From Anaerolineae bacterium (GTDB lineage: Bacteria > Chloroflexota > Anaerolineae > Promineifilales > Promineifilaceae): DNA of 64,000 bases. Below, piece by piece: positions 16,120-25,179 of this stretch (the first letter of the stretch is position 1; each line of letters begins with the position of its first letter). Location: assembly GCA_030425205.1 (NCBI GenBank), contig JAUIAP010000002.1, positions 1 through 64,000 on the forward strand, given 5' to 3'. The notes under the pieces are model-generated. The model searched no databases. It had not been told where the DNA came from and saw only the letters and a list, made by a program, of their open reading frames with translations. The position numbers and the translations under genes are program-made.

Positions 16120-17157
16120 ATGGCGAATGTAACAATTCGAGATGTCGCTAAACGCGCTTCTGTTGGCGTTGGCACAGTATCTCGCGTTCTCAACGACAGT
16201 CCCAACGTGCGTGCTGAAACACGTGAGCGGGTGCTTTCTGCGATTGCCGATATGGATTTTAAACCGAATGCGAACGCACGACGGCTCTCTCTTGGCAAAA
16301 CCCATGCGATTGGCGTGATTGCACCATACTTTACGACCCCTTCCTGTATTGAACGACTACGCGGCATTGAATCAGCCTTATCAGCAACTGGGTATGATTT
16401 TTCACTCTTTAATGTAGAAACCATCCGACGACGCAATGAGATTTTCGCTGAGGTTCCGCGTGTAGAGCGCATTGATGGCTTAATCATTATCACGCTCGTC
16501 CCGCCTGATTCTCTCGTTGAACGACTTGCACGACGTGGCATTCCCACCGTTCTGCTCGACCAATCCCATCCTAAGTTAAACAATATTTCAACTGATAACA
16601 TTCAGGGCGCAAGAATAGCCGTCGAACACCTGATTACATTAGGACACCGGAGAATCGGCTACATTAGTGACGTCATTGATGATGGCAAGGCGAATCCGCT
16701 GCAATTTACGACCCCGCGTGAACGTTATTTAGGTTATCGTGCGGCATTGGCATCGGCCGAAATCCCCCACCATCCCCATCTTCACAAACAAGGCCCCCAC
16801 GCCCAACGCTATGCCTACGGTCTTGCACTCGATTTACTCAGTCAAGACGAACCACCGACCGCCATTTTTGCAATGAGCGACACACAGGCGATTGGCGCGT
16901 TGCAGGCGGCACAAACGCTCGGATTTGACGTGCCAGAACAGTTGTCAATTATTGGCTATGACGACATTGAAGTGGCGCAATATCTCAACCTAACGACGAT
17001 ACGGCAGCCGCTGTTTGAGTCGGGAGTTGAGGCAGTTGATCTTTTATTGGAGCAGTTGGAAGATGATGGCTCAAATTCGGCCGATCTCATCCATCGCACC
17101 CTACCGTTAGAACTTGTCCTACGTCAATCGACGTGCAAGCCACCCATAGGAAGTTAA
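16120..17157 (+). CDS. LacI family transcriptional regulator
   Basis: 345-residue sugar-responsive repressor. The HTH is at residues 4-24 (TIRDVAKRASVGVGTVSRVL), the hinge follows (about 50-60), then a periplasmic-binding-like effector domain with the closing MSDTQAIGALQAA and SIIGYDDIE motifs. Start ATG 16120 is chosen because the HTH begins there and an AGGAAGAAGAAGAG ribosome site precedes it; the open frame extends upstream through the promoter. It lies 90 bp upstream of an alpha-glucoside-type ABC transporter on the same strand, which is its likely target. Confidence 0.9.
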   Translation: MANVTIRDVAKRASVGVGTVSRVLNDSPNVRAETRERVLSAIADMDFKPNANARRLSLGKTHAIGVIAPYFTTPSCIERLRGIESALSATGYDFSLFNVETIRRRNEIFAEVPRVERIDGLIIITLVPPDSLVERLARRGIPTVLLDQSHPKLNNISTDNIQGARIAVEHLITLGHRRIGYISDVIDDGKANPLQFTTPRERYLGYRAALASAEIPHHPHLHKQGPHAQRYAYGLALDLLSQDEPPTAIFAMSDTQAIGALQAAQTLGFDVPEQLSIIGYDDIEVAQYLNLTTIRQPLFESGVEAVDLLLEQLEDDGSNSADLIHRTLPLELVLRQSTCKPPIGS

Positions 17158-17246
17158 AACTGAGGAGGTGAACAATTACCCAAGTACTAAACAATTCTTT
17201 ACGAACGCTTTCGCTTTATCAACCGTAAATTTCTAGGAGAAGAAAA

Positions 17247-20027
17247 ATGCAGAAAATAAATAAATGGTTTTTGTTAATGACCATGTTGCTAGCACTGTCA
17301 CTCGTTTTAGTGGCATGTGGCGGCAATGAAGAACCTGCGGACGATCCCGTAGATGAACCTGTCACAGAGACAGACAACACCGAAACTGATGCTGATCCAG
17401 CACCAACTGACGAACCAACCGATGAACCAGCCGACGAACCAGCCGATGACGATGCTGCAATGGGTGATTCAATGCTCGCCCAAGCGATGAACGGTGACTT
17501 CGCTGGCACAGTTGTAACGGTCTTCAGCCCCGCCGTTGACGAAGATGAGCGCAAGTTCAACGAGACGATGGCTGCATTTGAAGAAGCGACAGGCATTGAC
17601 ATTCAGTATGAAGGCTCGAAAGAGTTTGAAGCTGCCATCTCTGTCCGCGCTGACGCTGGCAACCCCCCTGACATCGCTGACTTCCCACAACCCGGTTTGT
17701 TGAATAGCTTTGTACGTGACGGCTTGATCGTCGATCTTAACCAATACATGGATCGTGACTATCTGAGCGGTCAGTACATCGACAGTTGGCTCGACATGGC
17801 GACGATGGAAGGCCCTGATGGCCCCATCATGGCTGGTGTCTGGTACCGCGTGTTTGGTAAAAGCCAGGTGTTCTATCCAAAAGGTCCATGGGAAGCGGCT
17901 GGTTACGAAATCCCAACCACATGGGACGAATTGCTCACGCTTTCACAGACGATTTCTGACGATGGCGACGCACCATGGTGTATCGGTATTGAGTCTGGTG
18001 TTGCAACGGGTTGGACGGCAACAGATTGGATCGAAGACATGATGTTGCGGACGACCTCGCTTGAGAACTACGATGCATGGGTCAACGGCGATCTGCCATT
18101 TGCCAGCCCAGAAGTACAAAACGCGGCCGAAACGATGGCACAGATTTGGTTCAACGACGACTATGTGCTTGGTGGACGCTCTTCAATCGCCACAACTGGC
18201 TTTGGTGACGCGCCAACGGGCATGTTTGATGACCCACCACAATGTTGGCTACATCGTCAAGGCAGCTTTATCACCAGCTTCTTCCCAGAAGGCACAACGG
18301 CTGATGATTACGGTATCTTCTACTTGCCACCTGTAGACGAAGCATATGGTCGCCCCTACCTCGTTTCTGGTGATCTTTTCGCTGCATTCAACGACCGCCC
18401 AGAAGTTATCGCCGTCATGGAATACATGACAAAAGGTGAATCACTGCAAGTTTGGATGGAGCAGGGTGGCGCATTGTCACCACACAAAGATGCTGATTTA
18501 GCTTGGTACGGCAGTGAAATTGATGCACAAATTGGTGCCTTTATCGCAGATGCGACCAGCGTACGTTTTGACGCATCAGACTTGATGCCCGGCGAAGTTG
18601 GCGCAGGCTCATTCTGGACAGAAATGACTGGCTGGGTGTCTGGTTCTGTAGACCTCGAAGAAGCCCTCCAAAACATCGACGCTAGCTGGCCAGAAGGCGC
18701 AGGTGGTATCTCTGGTGATATGGATGGTGGTGAAGATGAAGGTGACGAGGATATGGGCGAGGGCATGGCCGGCGACGGCGTGATGACCGACCGTCCTGAG
18801 ATTTTGGAACGCGCCTATGCGGGTGAATTTGACGGCACCGTCGTGACCGTTTTTAGCCCTGCTGTTGATGAAGATGAGCGCAAGTTCAACGAGACGGTGG
18901 CAGCATTTGAAGAAGCGACCGGCATTGACATTCAGTATGAAGGCTCGAAAGAGTTTGAAGCTGCCATCTCTGTCCGCGCTGACGCTGGCAACCCGCCCGA
19001 CATTGCCGACTTCCCGCAGCCCGGTTTGTTGAATAGCTTTGTACGTGATGGTTTGATTGTTGACATCAGCAGCGAACTTGACCGCGACTATCTAAGTGGT
19101 CAGTACATTGATAGCTGGCTAGACATGGCGACGATGGAAGGCCCCGATGGCCCCATTATGGCTGGCGTCTGGTACCGCGTGTTCGGTAAAAGCCAGGTAT
19201 TCTATCCAAAAGGTCCATGGGAAGCGGCTGGTTATGAAGTCCCAACCACATGGGACGAGCTGATTGAACTGTCACAGACGATTTCTGACGATGGTGATGC
19301 GCCATGGTGTATCGGCATCGAGTCTGGTGTTGCGACAGGTTGGACAGCGACTGACTGGATTGAGGACATGATGTTGCGGACGACATCGCTTGAGAACTAC
19401 GATGCGTGGGTCGCAGGCGACCTTGGATTCGCAAGTCCTGAAGTAACCAACGCGGCCGAAACGATGGCACAAATTTGGTTCAATGATGACTTTGTGCTCG
19501 GTGGACGCTCTTCAATTGCCACAACTGGCTTTGGTGACGCGCCAACGGGCATGTTTGATGACCCACCACAGTGCTGGCTGCACCGTCAAGGTAGCTTTAT
19601 CACCAGCTTCTTCCCTGAAGGGACGACAACTGATGATTACGGCATTTTCTACCTCCCACCTGTAGACGAAGCGTATGGTCGCCCCTACCTCGTTTCTGGT
19701 GACCTGTTTGCTGCATTTGACGACCGTCCAGAGGTTATGGCTGTGATGGCGTATCTCTCACGCGGTGAATCGTTGCAAGAGTGGATGGCGCAAGGTGGCG
19801 CGTTGTCACCACACAAAGATGCGAATCTTGACTGGTATGGCAGTGAAGTTGATGCACAAATCGGTGCGTTCATTGCAGATGCGACAAGCGTGCGCTTTGA
19901 TGCCTCTGATTTGATGCCCGGTGAAGTTGGTGCAGGAACGTTCTGGACAGAGATGACCGGCTGGGTATCTGGGTCGGTAGACCTTGAGACAGCACTTGAG
20001 AATATCGACGCAAGCTGGCCCGAATAG
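17247..20027 (+). CDS. aglE: AglE-like alpha-glucoside binding lipoprotein, two fused copies in one chain
   Basis: 926 residues, about twice the normal solute-binding protein length. The signal peptide ends in lipobox LVAC (Cys 24), followed by an acidic Thr/Pro linker. There are two full binding-protein domains, about residues 83-483 and 527-926. They are nearly identical at protein and DNA level and are joined by an acidic Gly-rich linker (GDMDGGEDEGDEDMGEGM). Both contain the AglE-type segments APWCIGIESGVATGW, DWIEDMMLRT, CWLHRQGSFITSFFPEG and FRFD/VRFDASDLMPG. It should deliver alpha-glucosides such as sucrose, maltose or trehalose to the permeases downstream. The copies differ at scattered sites, so this is a real duplication. 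Ribosome site TAGGAGAAG. Confidence 0.85.
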   Translation: MQKINKWFLLMTMLLALSLVLVACGGNEEPADDPVDEPVTETDNTETDADPAPTDEPTDEPADEPADDDAAMGDSMLAQAMNGDFAGTVVTVFSPAVDEDERKFNETMAAFEEATGIDIQYEGSKEFEAAISVRADAGNPPDIADFPQPGLLNSFVRDGLIVDLNQYMDRDYLSGQYIDSWLDMATMEGPDGPIMAGVWYRVFGKSQVFYPKGPWEAAGYEIPTTWDELLTLSQTISDDGDAPWCIGIESGVATGWTATDWIEDMMLRTTSLENYDAWVNGDLPFASPEVQNAAETMAQIWFNDDYVLGGRSSIATTGFGDAPTGMFDDPPQCWLHRQGSFITSFFPEGTTADDYGIFYLPPVDEAYGRPYLVSGDLFAAFNDRPEVIAVMEYMTKGESLQVWMEQGGALSPHKDADLAWYGSEIDAQIGAFIADATSVRFDASDLMPGEVGAGSFWTEMTGWVSGSVDLEEALQNIDASWPEGAGGISGDMDGGEDEGDEDMGEGMAGDGVMTDRPEILERAYAGEFDGTVVTVFSPAVDEDERKFNETVAAFEEATGIDIQYEGSKEFEAAISVRADAGNPPDIADFPQPGLLNSFVRDGLIVDISSELDRDYLSGQYIDSWLDMATMEGPDGPIMAGVWYRVFGKSQVFYPKGPWEAAGYEVPTTWDELIELSQTISDDGDAPWCIGIESGVATGWTATDWIEDMMLRTTSLENYDAWVAGDLGFASPEVTNAAETMAQIWFNDDFVLGGRSSIATTGFGDAPTGMFDDPPQCWLHRQGSFITSFFPEGTTTDDYGIFYLPPVDEAYGRPYLVSGDLFAAFDDRPEVMAVMAYLSRGESLQEWMAQGGALSPHKDANLDWYGSEVDAQIGAFIADATSVRFDASDLMPGEVGAGTFWTEMTGWVSGSVDLETALENIDASWPE
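17496..20024 (+). repeat. Direct duplication inside the binding-protein gene
   Basis: About 1.2 kb repeated in frame: unit 1 from about 17496 to 18696, unit 2 from about 18826 to 20024, offset near 1330 bp. Long stretches are identical, with clustered synonymous and a few amino-acid changes, for example LNQYM versus ISSEL near the first third. Confidence 0.9.
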
Positions 20028-20148
20028 AGGTAAATGTTATTGATCGGCCGAAATCCCCATACCAAGTTACGCTGGGCTTATTTCGGCCGATTTGTCTGAC
20101 CAGAACATTTTGCAGTTTAAAAAATAAATCAGGTAACCAAATCTGTGT

Positions 20149-20235
20149 GTTGCGGGAATGTCACTCTGTGACCCTGCGGTATGGATTTCCCGCAACTTCC
20201 TCGCCAAAAGAGTGGATTCCCGCCTTCGCGGGAAT
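20149..20235. repeat. Two adjacent ATTCCCGC-type hairpins
   Basis: Hairpin 1 (20149-20196): outer stem GTTGCGGGAA with TTCCCGCAAC, inner stem GTCAC-TCT-GTGAC. Hairpin 2 (20216-20235): ATTCCCGC-CTTC-GCGGGAAT, perfect. The second resembles the ATTCCC...GGGAAT palindromes scattered in many bacterial genomes (dRS3-like in Neisseria). They lie in the 441-bp gap between the binding-protein and permease genes. Confidence 0.7.
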
Positions 20236-20323
20236 GACAGTTCGTTTACCGAATTAATTTCTTGAAGTCTAATCTGTCCTGGTCAGATCTCTAACTTATC
20301 TAACGCATGTTACGCAGCCTGTC

Positions 20324-20391
20324 GTAGGGGCTAAGTAAATGGCATAGAGCTTACAAGTTGTACGATTTCCCTGCCATTTAGCTCGCCCTAC
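20324..20391. repeat. GTAGGGGC inverted-repeat element, copy 1
   Basis: 68-bp element with imperfect terminal inverted repeats, GTAGGGGCTAAGTAAATGGC (20324-) and TGCCATTTAGCTCGCCCTAC (20372-20391). Related to the longer element at 27100-27252. The rest of the 20028-20468 gap, including two TCGGCCGA octamers at about 20043 and 20086, holds no gene that I can see. Confidence 0.65.
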
Positions 20392-20468
20392 CTCAACATC
20401 GCGATACGTGAATTATTTAAGCTAACAAAATACCCGTTCACCCGCATCATGCCTCGAAGGAGAATCTA

Positions 20469-21653
20469 ATGGCAGCTATAACCCCTAAACCAGAAGTCAG
20501 ATCAGACAAAGATTTTGACTTTCCGCGCTTTGGTCTCGGCTTACTCATGTTGGCCGTCACCTTATTCATTTTCTATTATGGTTTTGTCTTTTTCCGTGAC
20601 AACTCCATCCGTGCCGAAACAGGTGAAAAAGCAATAGTCGTTCTACTCGCAATTATTTGGGGTGTCGGCGGATTCGCTCTCTTTTTCTGGGTCGTTGACT
20701 TTCTGATTGAATCACTGCCGCTCACAATTCGCGTTGCGATTCAACCGTACTTTTTTGTCGGCCCCGCCGTTGCACTCTTGATCGGATTCCTCGCTTACCC
20801 TGCTATTCGCACCCTCTTACTCAGCTTCCGCGACCAATCAGGCAATGAGTTTGTCGGTCTCGCCAACTACACCGCATTTTTTGAGCCGGGTAACGTGATG
20901 TTACTCGCCTTTCGCAACAACCTGCTTTGGGTTGTGTTTGGCGCAACCTTATCAATCATTGCAGGATTGTTGATCGCTGTCCTCGCCGACCGCAGCAGCT
21001 ACGAGAAGGTCGCCAAGTCGCTGATCTTTTTGCCAATGGCGATTTCGCTCATTGGTGCGGCGGTTATTTGGGGGTTTATCTATGAGGTGCGCCCCGTTGA
21101 CCAAGCGCAGATCGGTCTTTTCAATGCATTTGTCAAGGCACTCGGCTTCAAACCACAGGCATGGACAACCCAAATCTGGATCAACGAGCTGTATACAAAC
21201 ATGCCTGGATGGCTCGGATTTCTAGAAGGCCGAATCGGCTGGGTGAACAATCTCTTCCTAATCGTCATCGTTATTTGGCTCCAAACGGGGTTTGCGATGG
21301 TGTTGTTTTCGGCCGCGCTCAAAGGCATTCCTGAAGATTTGATGGAAGCAGCCCGTGTTGATGGGGCAACTGAATCACAAATTTTCTTCCGCATCATGAT
21401 TCCCTACATTCGCGGCACAATCATCACCGTTTCCACCACGGTCGTCATCTTTACACTCAAGGTGTTTGACGTCGTTTGGGCAATGACGGGCGGTAACTAC
21501 GATACGGAGGTAATCGGGACGCAGTTCTATAGACAGAACTTTGTCCTTCGCAATCAGGGGTTTGGCTCTGCGATTGCGATTATCTTACTGATCGCCGTCA
21601 TCCCCGTGATGATTTACAACTTGAAGCAGTTCAACGAAAACGAAGCATTTTAA
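20469..21653 (+). CDS. aglF: ABC sugar permease, AglF/MalF-like
   Basis: 394-residue inner-membrane permease subunit. Extra N-terminal helices (about 18-75) precede the six-helix core. The EAA loop that contacts the ATPase is MEAARVDGATESQIFFRIMI (about residues 293-312). It partners the AglG-type permease 13 bp downstream and receives sugar from the binding lipoprotein upstream. No ATPase gene is present, so a shared MsmK/AglK-type ATPase encoded elsewhere is needed. AAGGAG lies 6 nt before the ATG. Confidence 0.85.
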   Translation: MAAITPKPEVRSDKDFDFPRFGLGLLMLAVTLFIFYYGFVFFRDNSIRAETGEKAIVVLLAIIWGVGGFALFFWVVDFLIESLPLTIRVAIQPYFFVGPAVALLIGFLAYPAIRTLLLSFRDQSGNEFVGLANYTAFFEPGNVMLLAFRNNLLWVVFGATLSIIAGLLIAVLADRSSYEKVAKSLIFLPMAISLIGAAVIWGFIYEVRPVDQAQIGLFNAFVKALGFKPQAWTTQIWINELYTNMPGWLGFLEGRIGWVNNLFLIVIVIWLQTGFAMVLFSAALKGIPEDLMEAARVDGATESQIFFRIMIPYIRGTIITVSTTVVIFTLKVFDVVWAMTGGNYDTEVIGTQFYRQNFVLRNQGFGSAIAIILLIAVIPVMIYNLKQFNENEAF

Positions 21654-21666
21654 GGAGGATTTCAAC

Positions 21667-22770
21667 ATGGTTACAGGTAAAAAACGCAGTAAGACAGTGA
21701 CAAATTTGATCCTCCTCTTCATCTGTGCGATGTGGACATTGCCCACGTTTGGGCTGTTCATCTCCTCATTCCGCGATCGCTTCGACATTCAAACATCGGG
21801 CTGGTGGTCGATTTTGCCCCATCGCGAATACGTCGAAACGGGACGCTTTGACGACGTGCCACGCGACTTTGACAATGACGTCCCGTTTGCCATTCCCGCG
21901 ATTGCCTCAACGGAGGCGTACACCTTTGACGAATGGCGGGCAGGTGTCGAAATCGACGGTGTGCGCTATCGCTGGGTTGGTAACAAGCGCATCGGCGGTC
22001 TGGAAATTCAGGAACGTCAGTGGGTGACAAATACAGGCTTCACGCTTGAAAATTACAGAACGGTGTTGTCGGGAAAGTCGCTGGAGGTTGAGTCGGCTAG
22101 CGGTGAGATCGTCACGGTGCAAGGTGCGAATCTCTCGAACTCTTTCCTGAATAGTCTCGCCGTGACCATTCCCGCGACGGTGATTCCGATTTTGATCGCA
22201 GCATTTGCCGCCTATGGCTTTGCGTGGATGCGCTTCCCATTGCGCAAAGTGTTCTTTGTGATGATCATCGCGTTGCTGGTTGTGCCATTGCAGGTTGCGC
22301 TCGTTCCCGTCCTGAAGGCTTACAGCGTATTGGGGTTGAATGGGACGTATCTCGGCTTGTGGCTGGCGCATACGGGGTTTGGCTTACCGCTGGCAACCTA
22401 TCTGCTGTATAACTATATCAGTCAGCTACCGCGCGAAACGCTTGAGTCGGCTTTTATCGACGGGGCATCGCACTTTACCGTTTTCATCCGGTTGGTTTTG
22501 CCACTCTCCGTTCCCGCATTGGCGTCATTTGCCATCTTCCAATTCCTTTGGGTTTGGAACGATTATCTGATTGCGCTCGTTTTCTTGCTCGGCACGCCTA
22601 ACTCGGGTGTTCTGACGATGCAGTTACAAGAGATTGTTGGCTCACGTGGTGATGACTGGCATTTACTGACATCGGGTGCGTTCATCACGATGTTGCTGCC
22701 GCTGATCGTCTTCTTCTCATTACAACGCTACTTTGTGCGCGGGTTGCTGGCTGGCTCTGTAAAGGGTTAG
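21667..22770 (+). CDS. aglG: ABC sugar permease, AglG/MalG-like
   Basis: 367 residues. As in AglG of alpha-proteobacterial alpha-glucoside transporters, a large extracytoplasmic insertion (about 35-155) separates helix 1 from the rest. Shared segments include NSLAVTIPATVIPILIAAFA, WLAHTGFGLPLATYLL, the EAA loop ESAFIDGASHFTVFIRLVLP, and the C-terminus QRYFVRGLLAGSVKG. AAGGAGG overlaps the aglF stop region, so the two permeases are co-translated. A terminator follows 39 bp after the stop. Confidence 0.9.
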   Translation: MVTGKKRSKTVTNLILLFICAMWTLPTFGLFISSFRDRFDIQTSGWWSILPHREYVETGRFDDVPRDFDNDVPFAIPAIASTEAYTFDEWRAGVEIDGVRYRWVGNKRIGGLEIQERQWVTNTGFTLENYRTVLSGKSLEVESASGEIVTVQGANLSNSFLNSLAVTIPATVIPILIAAFAAYGFAWMRFPLRKVFFVMIIALLVVPLQVALVPVLKAYSVLGLNGTYLGLWLAHTGFGLPLATYLLYNYISQLPRETLESAFIDGASHFTVFIRLVLPLSVPALASFAIFQFLWVWNDYLIALVFLLGTPNSGVLTMQLQEIVGSRGDDWHLLTSGAFITMLLPLIVFFSLQRYFVRGLLAGSVKG

Positions 22771-22808
22771 GCAGAATATCGTCAGCAAACGTTGTTAAGC
22801 AAACAAAA

Positions 22809-22842
22809 AGTCAGATAGTTTTGTGATTATCTGGCTTTTTTT
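22809..22842 (+). terminator. Terminator of the agl transporter operon
   Basis: Stem AGTCAGATA with TATCTGGCT (one G-U pair), 10-nt loop, then seven T. Confidence 0.8.
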
Positions 22843-22897
22843 ATATGAGGTCGGCTGTTAACCTGTCCACAACCGGGCAAAAGCCAATTCGAAAACT

Positions 22898-24250
22898 ATG
22901 TACACATTTCCAGAAAATTTCCAATGGGGCGTTTCAACATCAGCGTATCAAATCGAAGGTGCGGTGAATGAAGACGGGCGCGGGGAGTCGATTTGGGATC
23001 GCTTCGCGCACATTCCGGGCAAGGTAAGCGATGGGTCAACAGGGGACGTGGCGTGTGACCACTACCATCGTTATGCCGAAGATATCGACCTAATGGCTGA
23101 ATTAGGGATCAAAGCTTATCGCTTCTCGATTTCTTGGCCGCGCATTTTGCCCAATGGCAGGGGTGAGGTTAATCAGGCAGGCATTGACTATTACAATGAC
23201 CTAATCAACAAGCTGCTTGAAAAGGGTATTACGCCGTTTCCAACACTCTACCACTGGGAATTGCCAGTCGCACTGCATGGCATGGAGGGGTGGACACAGC
23301 GGGATACGGCTTACGCATTTGCCGAATTTGCCGCTGTTTGTAGTGCCGCATTTGGGGATCGGGTCAAACATTGGATTACACACAATGAGCCATGGTGCGC
23401 GAGTATGTTGAGCCATCAGCTTGGCATGCACGCGCCCGGTATTCGAGATTGGACAAAAGCGTTAACGGCCGCCCATCATATTTTGCTTTCACATGGGTTA
23501 GCGGTTCAGGCGATTCGCAAGAATATCCCAGACGCGGAAATTGGAGCGGCGCCAAACTTTGAACCCGCCTACCCCGCAACTGATACGCACGCGGCGCGGG
23601 AAGCGGCGCGGATTTGGGATGGCTACTACATTCGCTGGTTTAATGACCCGCTGTTTGGGCGTGGCTATCCGGCCGATATGGTGCATTTCTATAAAGAGGA
23701 AGGATATTTGCCATATGGGTTGAATTTCGTCCTGGATGGGGATATGGAGACGATTGCAGAGCCGTGTGATTTTGTGGGAATCAATCTGTACACTCGTCAC
23801 TATGCGAAAGAAGATGAGTTGCTAGATGTGTTCCCCTTCCCTGACCATGTGCCGCTCGAAGAGTTGACGGCGATGAACTGGGAGATTTATCCACAAGCGT
23901 TGCAAGATACATTGTGTCGGATTTGGTTTGAATATCGGCCGAAAAAAATCTACATCACCGAGAATGGCTGCTCCTATCTCGACCATCCCGATGAAAGTGG
24001 ACGGGTGGATGATCAGCGACGTGTCAGCTATTTGGAAAAACATATCAAGGCGGCGCACAACGCCATCGCCTGCGGCGTACCGCTCGCTGGCTACTTCCAA
24101 TGGTCATTTTTAGATAATTTTGAGTGGGGGCTCGGCTATACACAGCGCTTTGGCATTGTCTACGTCGATTATGAGACGCAGCAGCGTTACCCTAAAGATA
24201 GTGCATTTTGGTATCGAGATGTAATCGGCCGAAATGGGCTAGCGGAGTAA
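22898..24250 (+). CDS. GH1 beta-glucosidase
   Basis: 450 residues, full length for family GH1. N-terminal FPENFQWGVSTSAYQIEGA. Acid/base Glu in THNEPWC (about residue 165) and nucleophile Glu in YITENG (about 352). It is a cytosolic enzyme, with no signal peptide, that releases glucose from cellobiose-like or aryl beta-glucosides. It sits between an alpha-glucoside-type importer and PPK2, so the true import substrate of the locus is open. PPK2 starts 5 bp after its stop, implying an operon. Confidence 0.9.
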   Translation: MYTFPENFQWGVSTSAYQIEGAVNEDGRGESIWDRFAHIPGKVSDGSTGDVACDHYHRYAEDIDLMAELGIKAYRFSISWPRILPNGRGEVNQAGIDYYNDLINKLLEKGITPFPTLYHWELPVALHGMEGWTQRDTAYAFAEFAAVCSAAFGDRVKHWITHNEPWCASMLSHQLGMHAPGIRDWTKALTAAHHILLSHGLAVQAIRKNIPDAEIGAAPNFEPAYPATDTHAAREAARIWDGYYIRWFNDPLFGRGYPADMVHFYKEEGYLPYGLNFVLDGDMETIAEPCDFVGINLYTRHYAKEDELLDVFPFPDHVPLEELTAMNWEIYPQALQDTLCRIWFEYRPKKIYITENGCSYLDHPDESGRVDDQRRVSYLEKHIKAAHNAIACGVPLAGYFQWSFLDNFEWGLGYTQRFGIVYVDYETQQRYPKDSAFWYRDVIGRNGLAE

Positions 24251-24255
24251 ACAAG

Positions 24256-25119
24256 ATGAGCGAAAACAGCACCAAAGATCAGGAGAGCAAACAAGCAAAC
24301 ATCTTCAAAAAGGATGGTCGCTTGAAGAATGCATTCTACGAGCCAGAGTTGGCGCGTCTGCAAACGGAACTGGTCAAGTTACAATACTGGATCAAACAGC
24401 AGGGCTTAAAGGTGCTGGTCATCTTTGAAGGACGCGGGTCGGCTGGCAAGGGGGGCGTAATCAAGCGGATTACAGAACGCACCAGCCCGCGCATTGTGCG
24501 GGTTGCCGCACTCCCCAAACCGACCGATCGGGAACAGACCCAATGGTACTTCCAGCGTTACGTCACCCATCTTCCCGCCGATGGTGAGATGGTGCTGTTT
24601 GATCGCAGTTGGTATAACCGCTCTAACGTCGAATACGTGATGGGGTTTGCAACGGAACGGCAAGTGCAAGAGTTCCTGCGTTCCTGTCCGCAGTTTGAGC
24701 GCATGTTGGTGCGCTCTGGAATCATCTTGCTCAAATACTGGTTTTCGGTGAGTTATGAAGAGCAGGGGAAGCGATTCAAGAGCCGCAATGCGGAACCGAT
24801 CAAGCGTTGGAAGTTGAGCGATATGGATTTGGAGGAGCATCGACTCTACACGCACTACTCCAAGGCGAAAGATATGACGTTTGAGCACACAGATATCAAA
24901 CAAGCACCTTGGTATGTTGTGCCATCCGATGACAAGCGATTGGCGCGTCTCAACTGTATCCAGCATATTTTAGATCAAATCCCCTACGATGACGTGACGC
25001 CAGAGATGCAAGAAATCCCAGAGAAAGAGGAATTGGCATACATTCGCCCACCCATGGACGAACAGACGTTTGTGCCAAACCGGTTTGGCAAGGGTTCCGC
25101 CCACTGGTACGAAGGCTAA
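24256..25119 (+). CDS. ppk2: Polyphosphate kinase 2 (PPK2) family
   Basis: 287 residues. PPK2 enzymes transfer phosphate between polyphosphate and nucleoside mono- or diphosphates. Walker A is FEGRGSAGKGG (about residues 57-67) and Walker B/lid is FDRSWYNR (about 118-125). The conserved FSVSYEEQGKRF and TDIKQAPW motifs follow. The single-domain length fits a class I PPK2 acting on NDPs, but class cannot be settled by eye. I took ATG 24256, just after the GH1 stop; an in-frame upstream start lies inside GH1. Confidence 0.85.
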   Translation: MSENSTKDQESKQANIFKKDGRLKNAFYEPELARLQTELVKLQYWIKQQGLKVLVIFEGRGSAGKGGVIKRITERTSPRIVRVAALPKPTDREQTQWYFQRYVTHLPADGEMVLFDRSWYNRSNVEYVMGFATERQVQEFLRSCPQFERMLVRSGIILLKYWFSVSYEEQGKRFKSRNAEPIKRWKLSDMDLEEHRLYTHYSKAKDMTFEHTDIKQAPWYVVPSDDKRLARLNCIQHILDQIPYDDVTPEMQEIPEKEELAYIRPPMDEQTFVPNRFGKGSAHWYEG

Positions 25120-25179
25120 CTGTAGTCGATTGGACATCGTCAGCCGTCAATTCTAAATTCTGTTTACATTCCACTTTTT

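Noticed and set aside
15939..16601. 220-codon minus-strand frame opposite the lacI-type gene
   Set aside because: Covers the promoter, operator and HTH of lacI; Ser/Arg-rich antisense frame.
17247..20027. Possible assembly artefact creating the double binding protein
   Set aside because: The two units differ at many scattered synonymous and several non-synonymous sites and are joined by a unique linker, so a collapsed or stuttered assembly is unlikely.
20216..20235. ATTCCCGC hairpin as terminator of the binding-protein gene
   Set aside because: No T-tract follows, and it lies about 190 bp past the stop; better described as a repeat.
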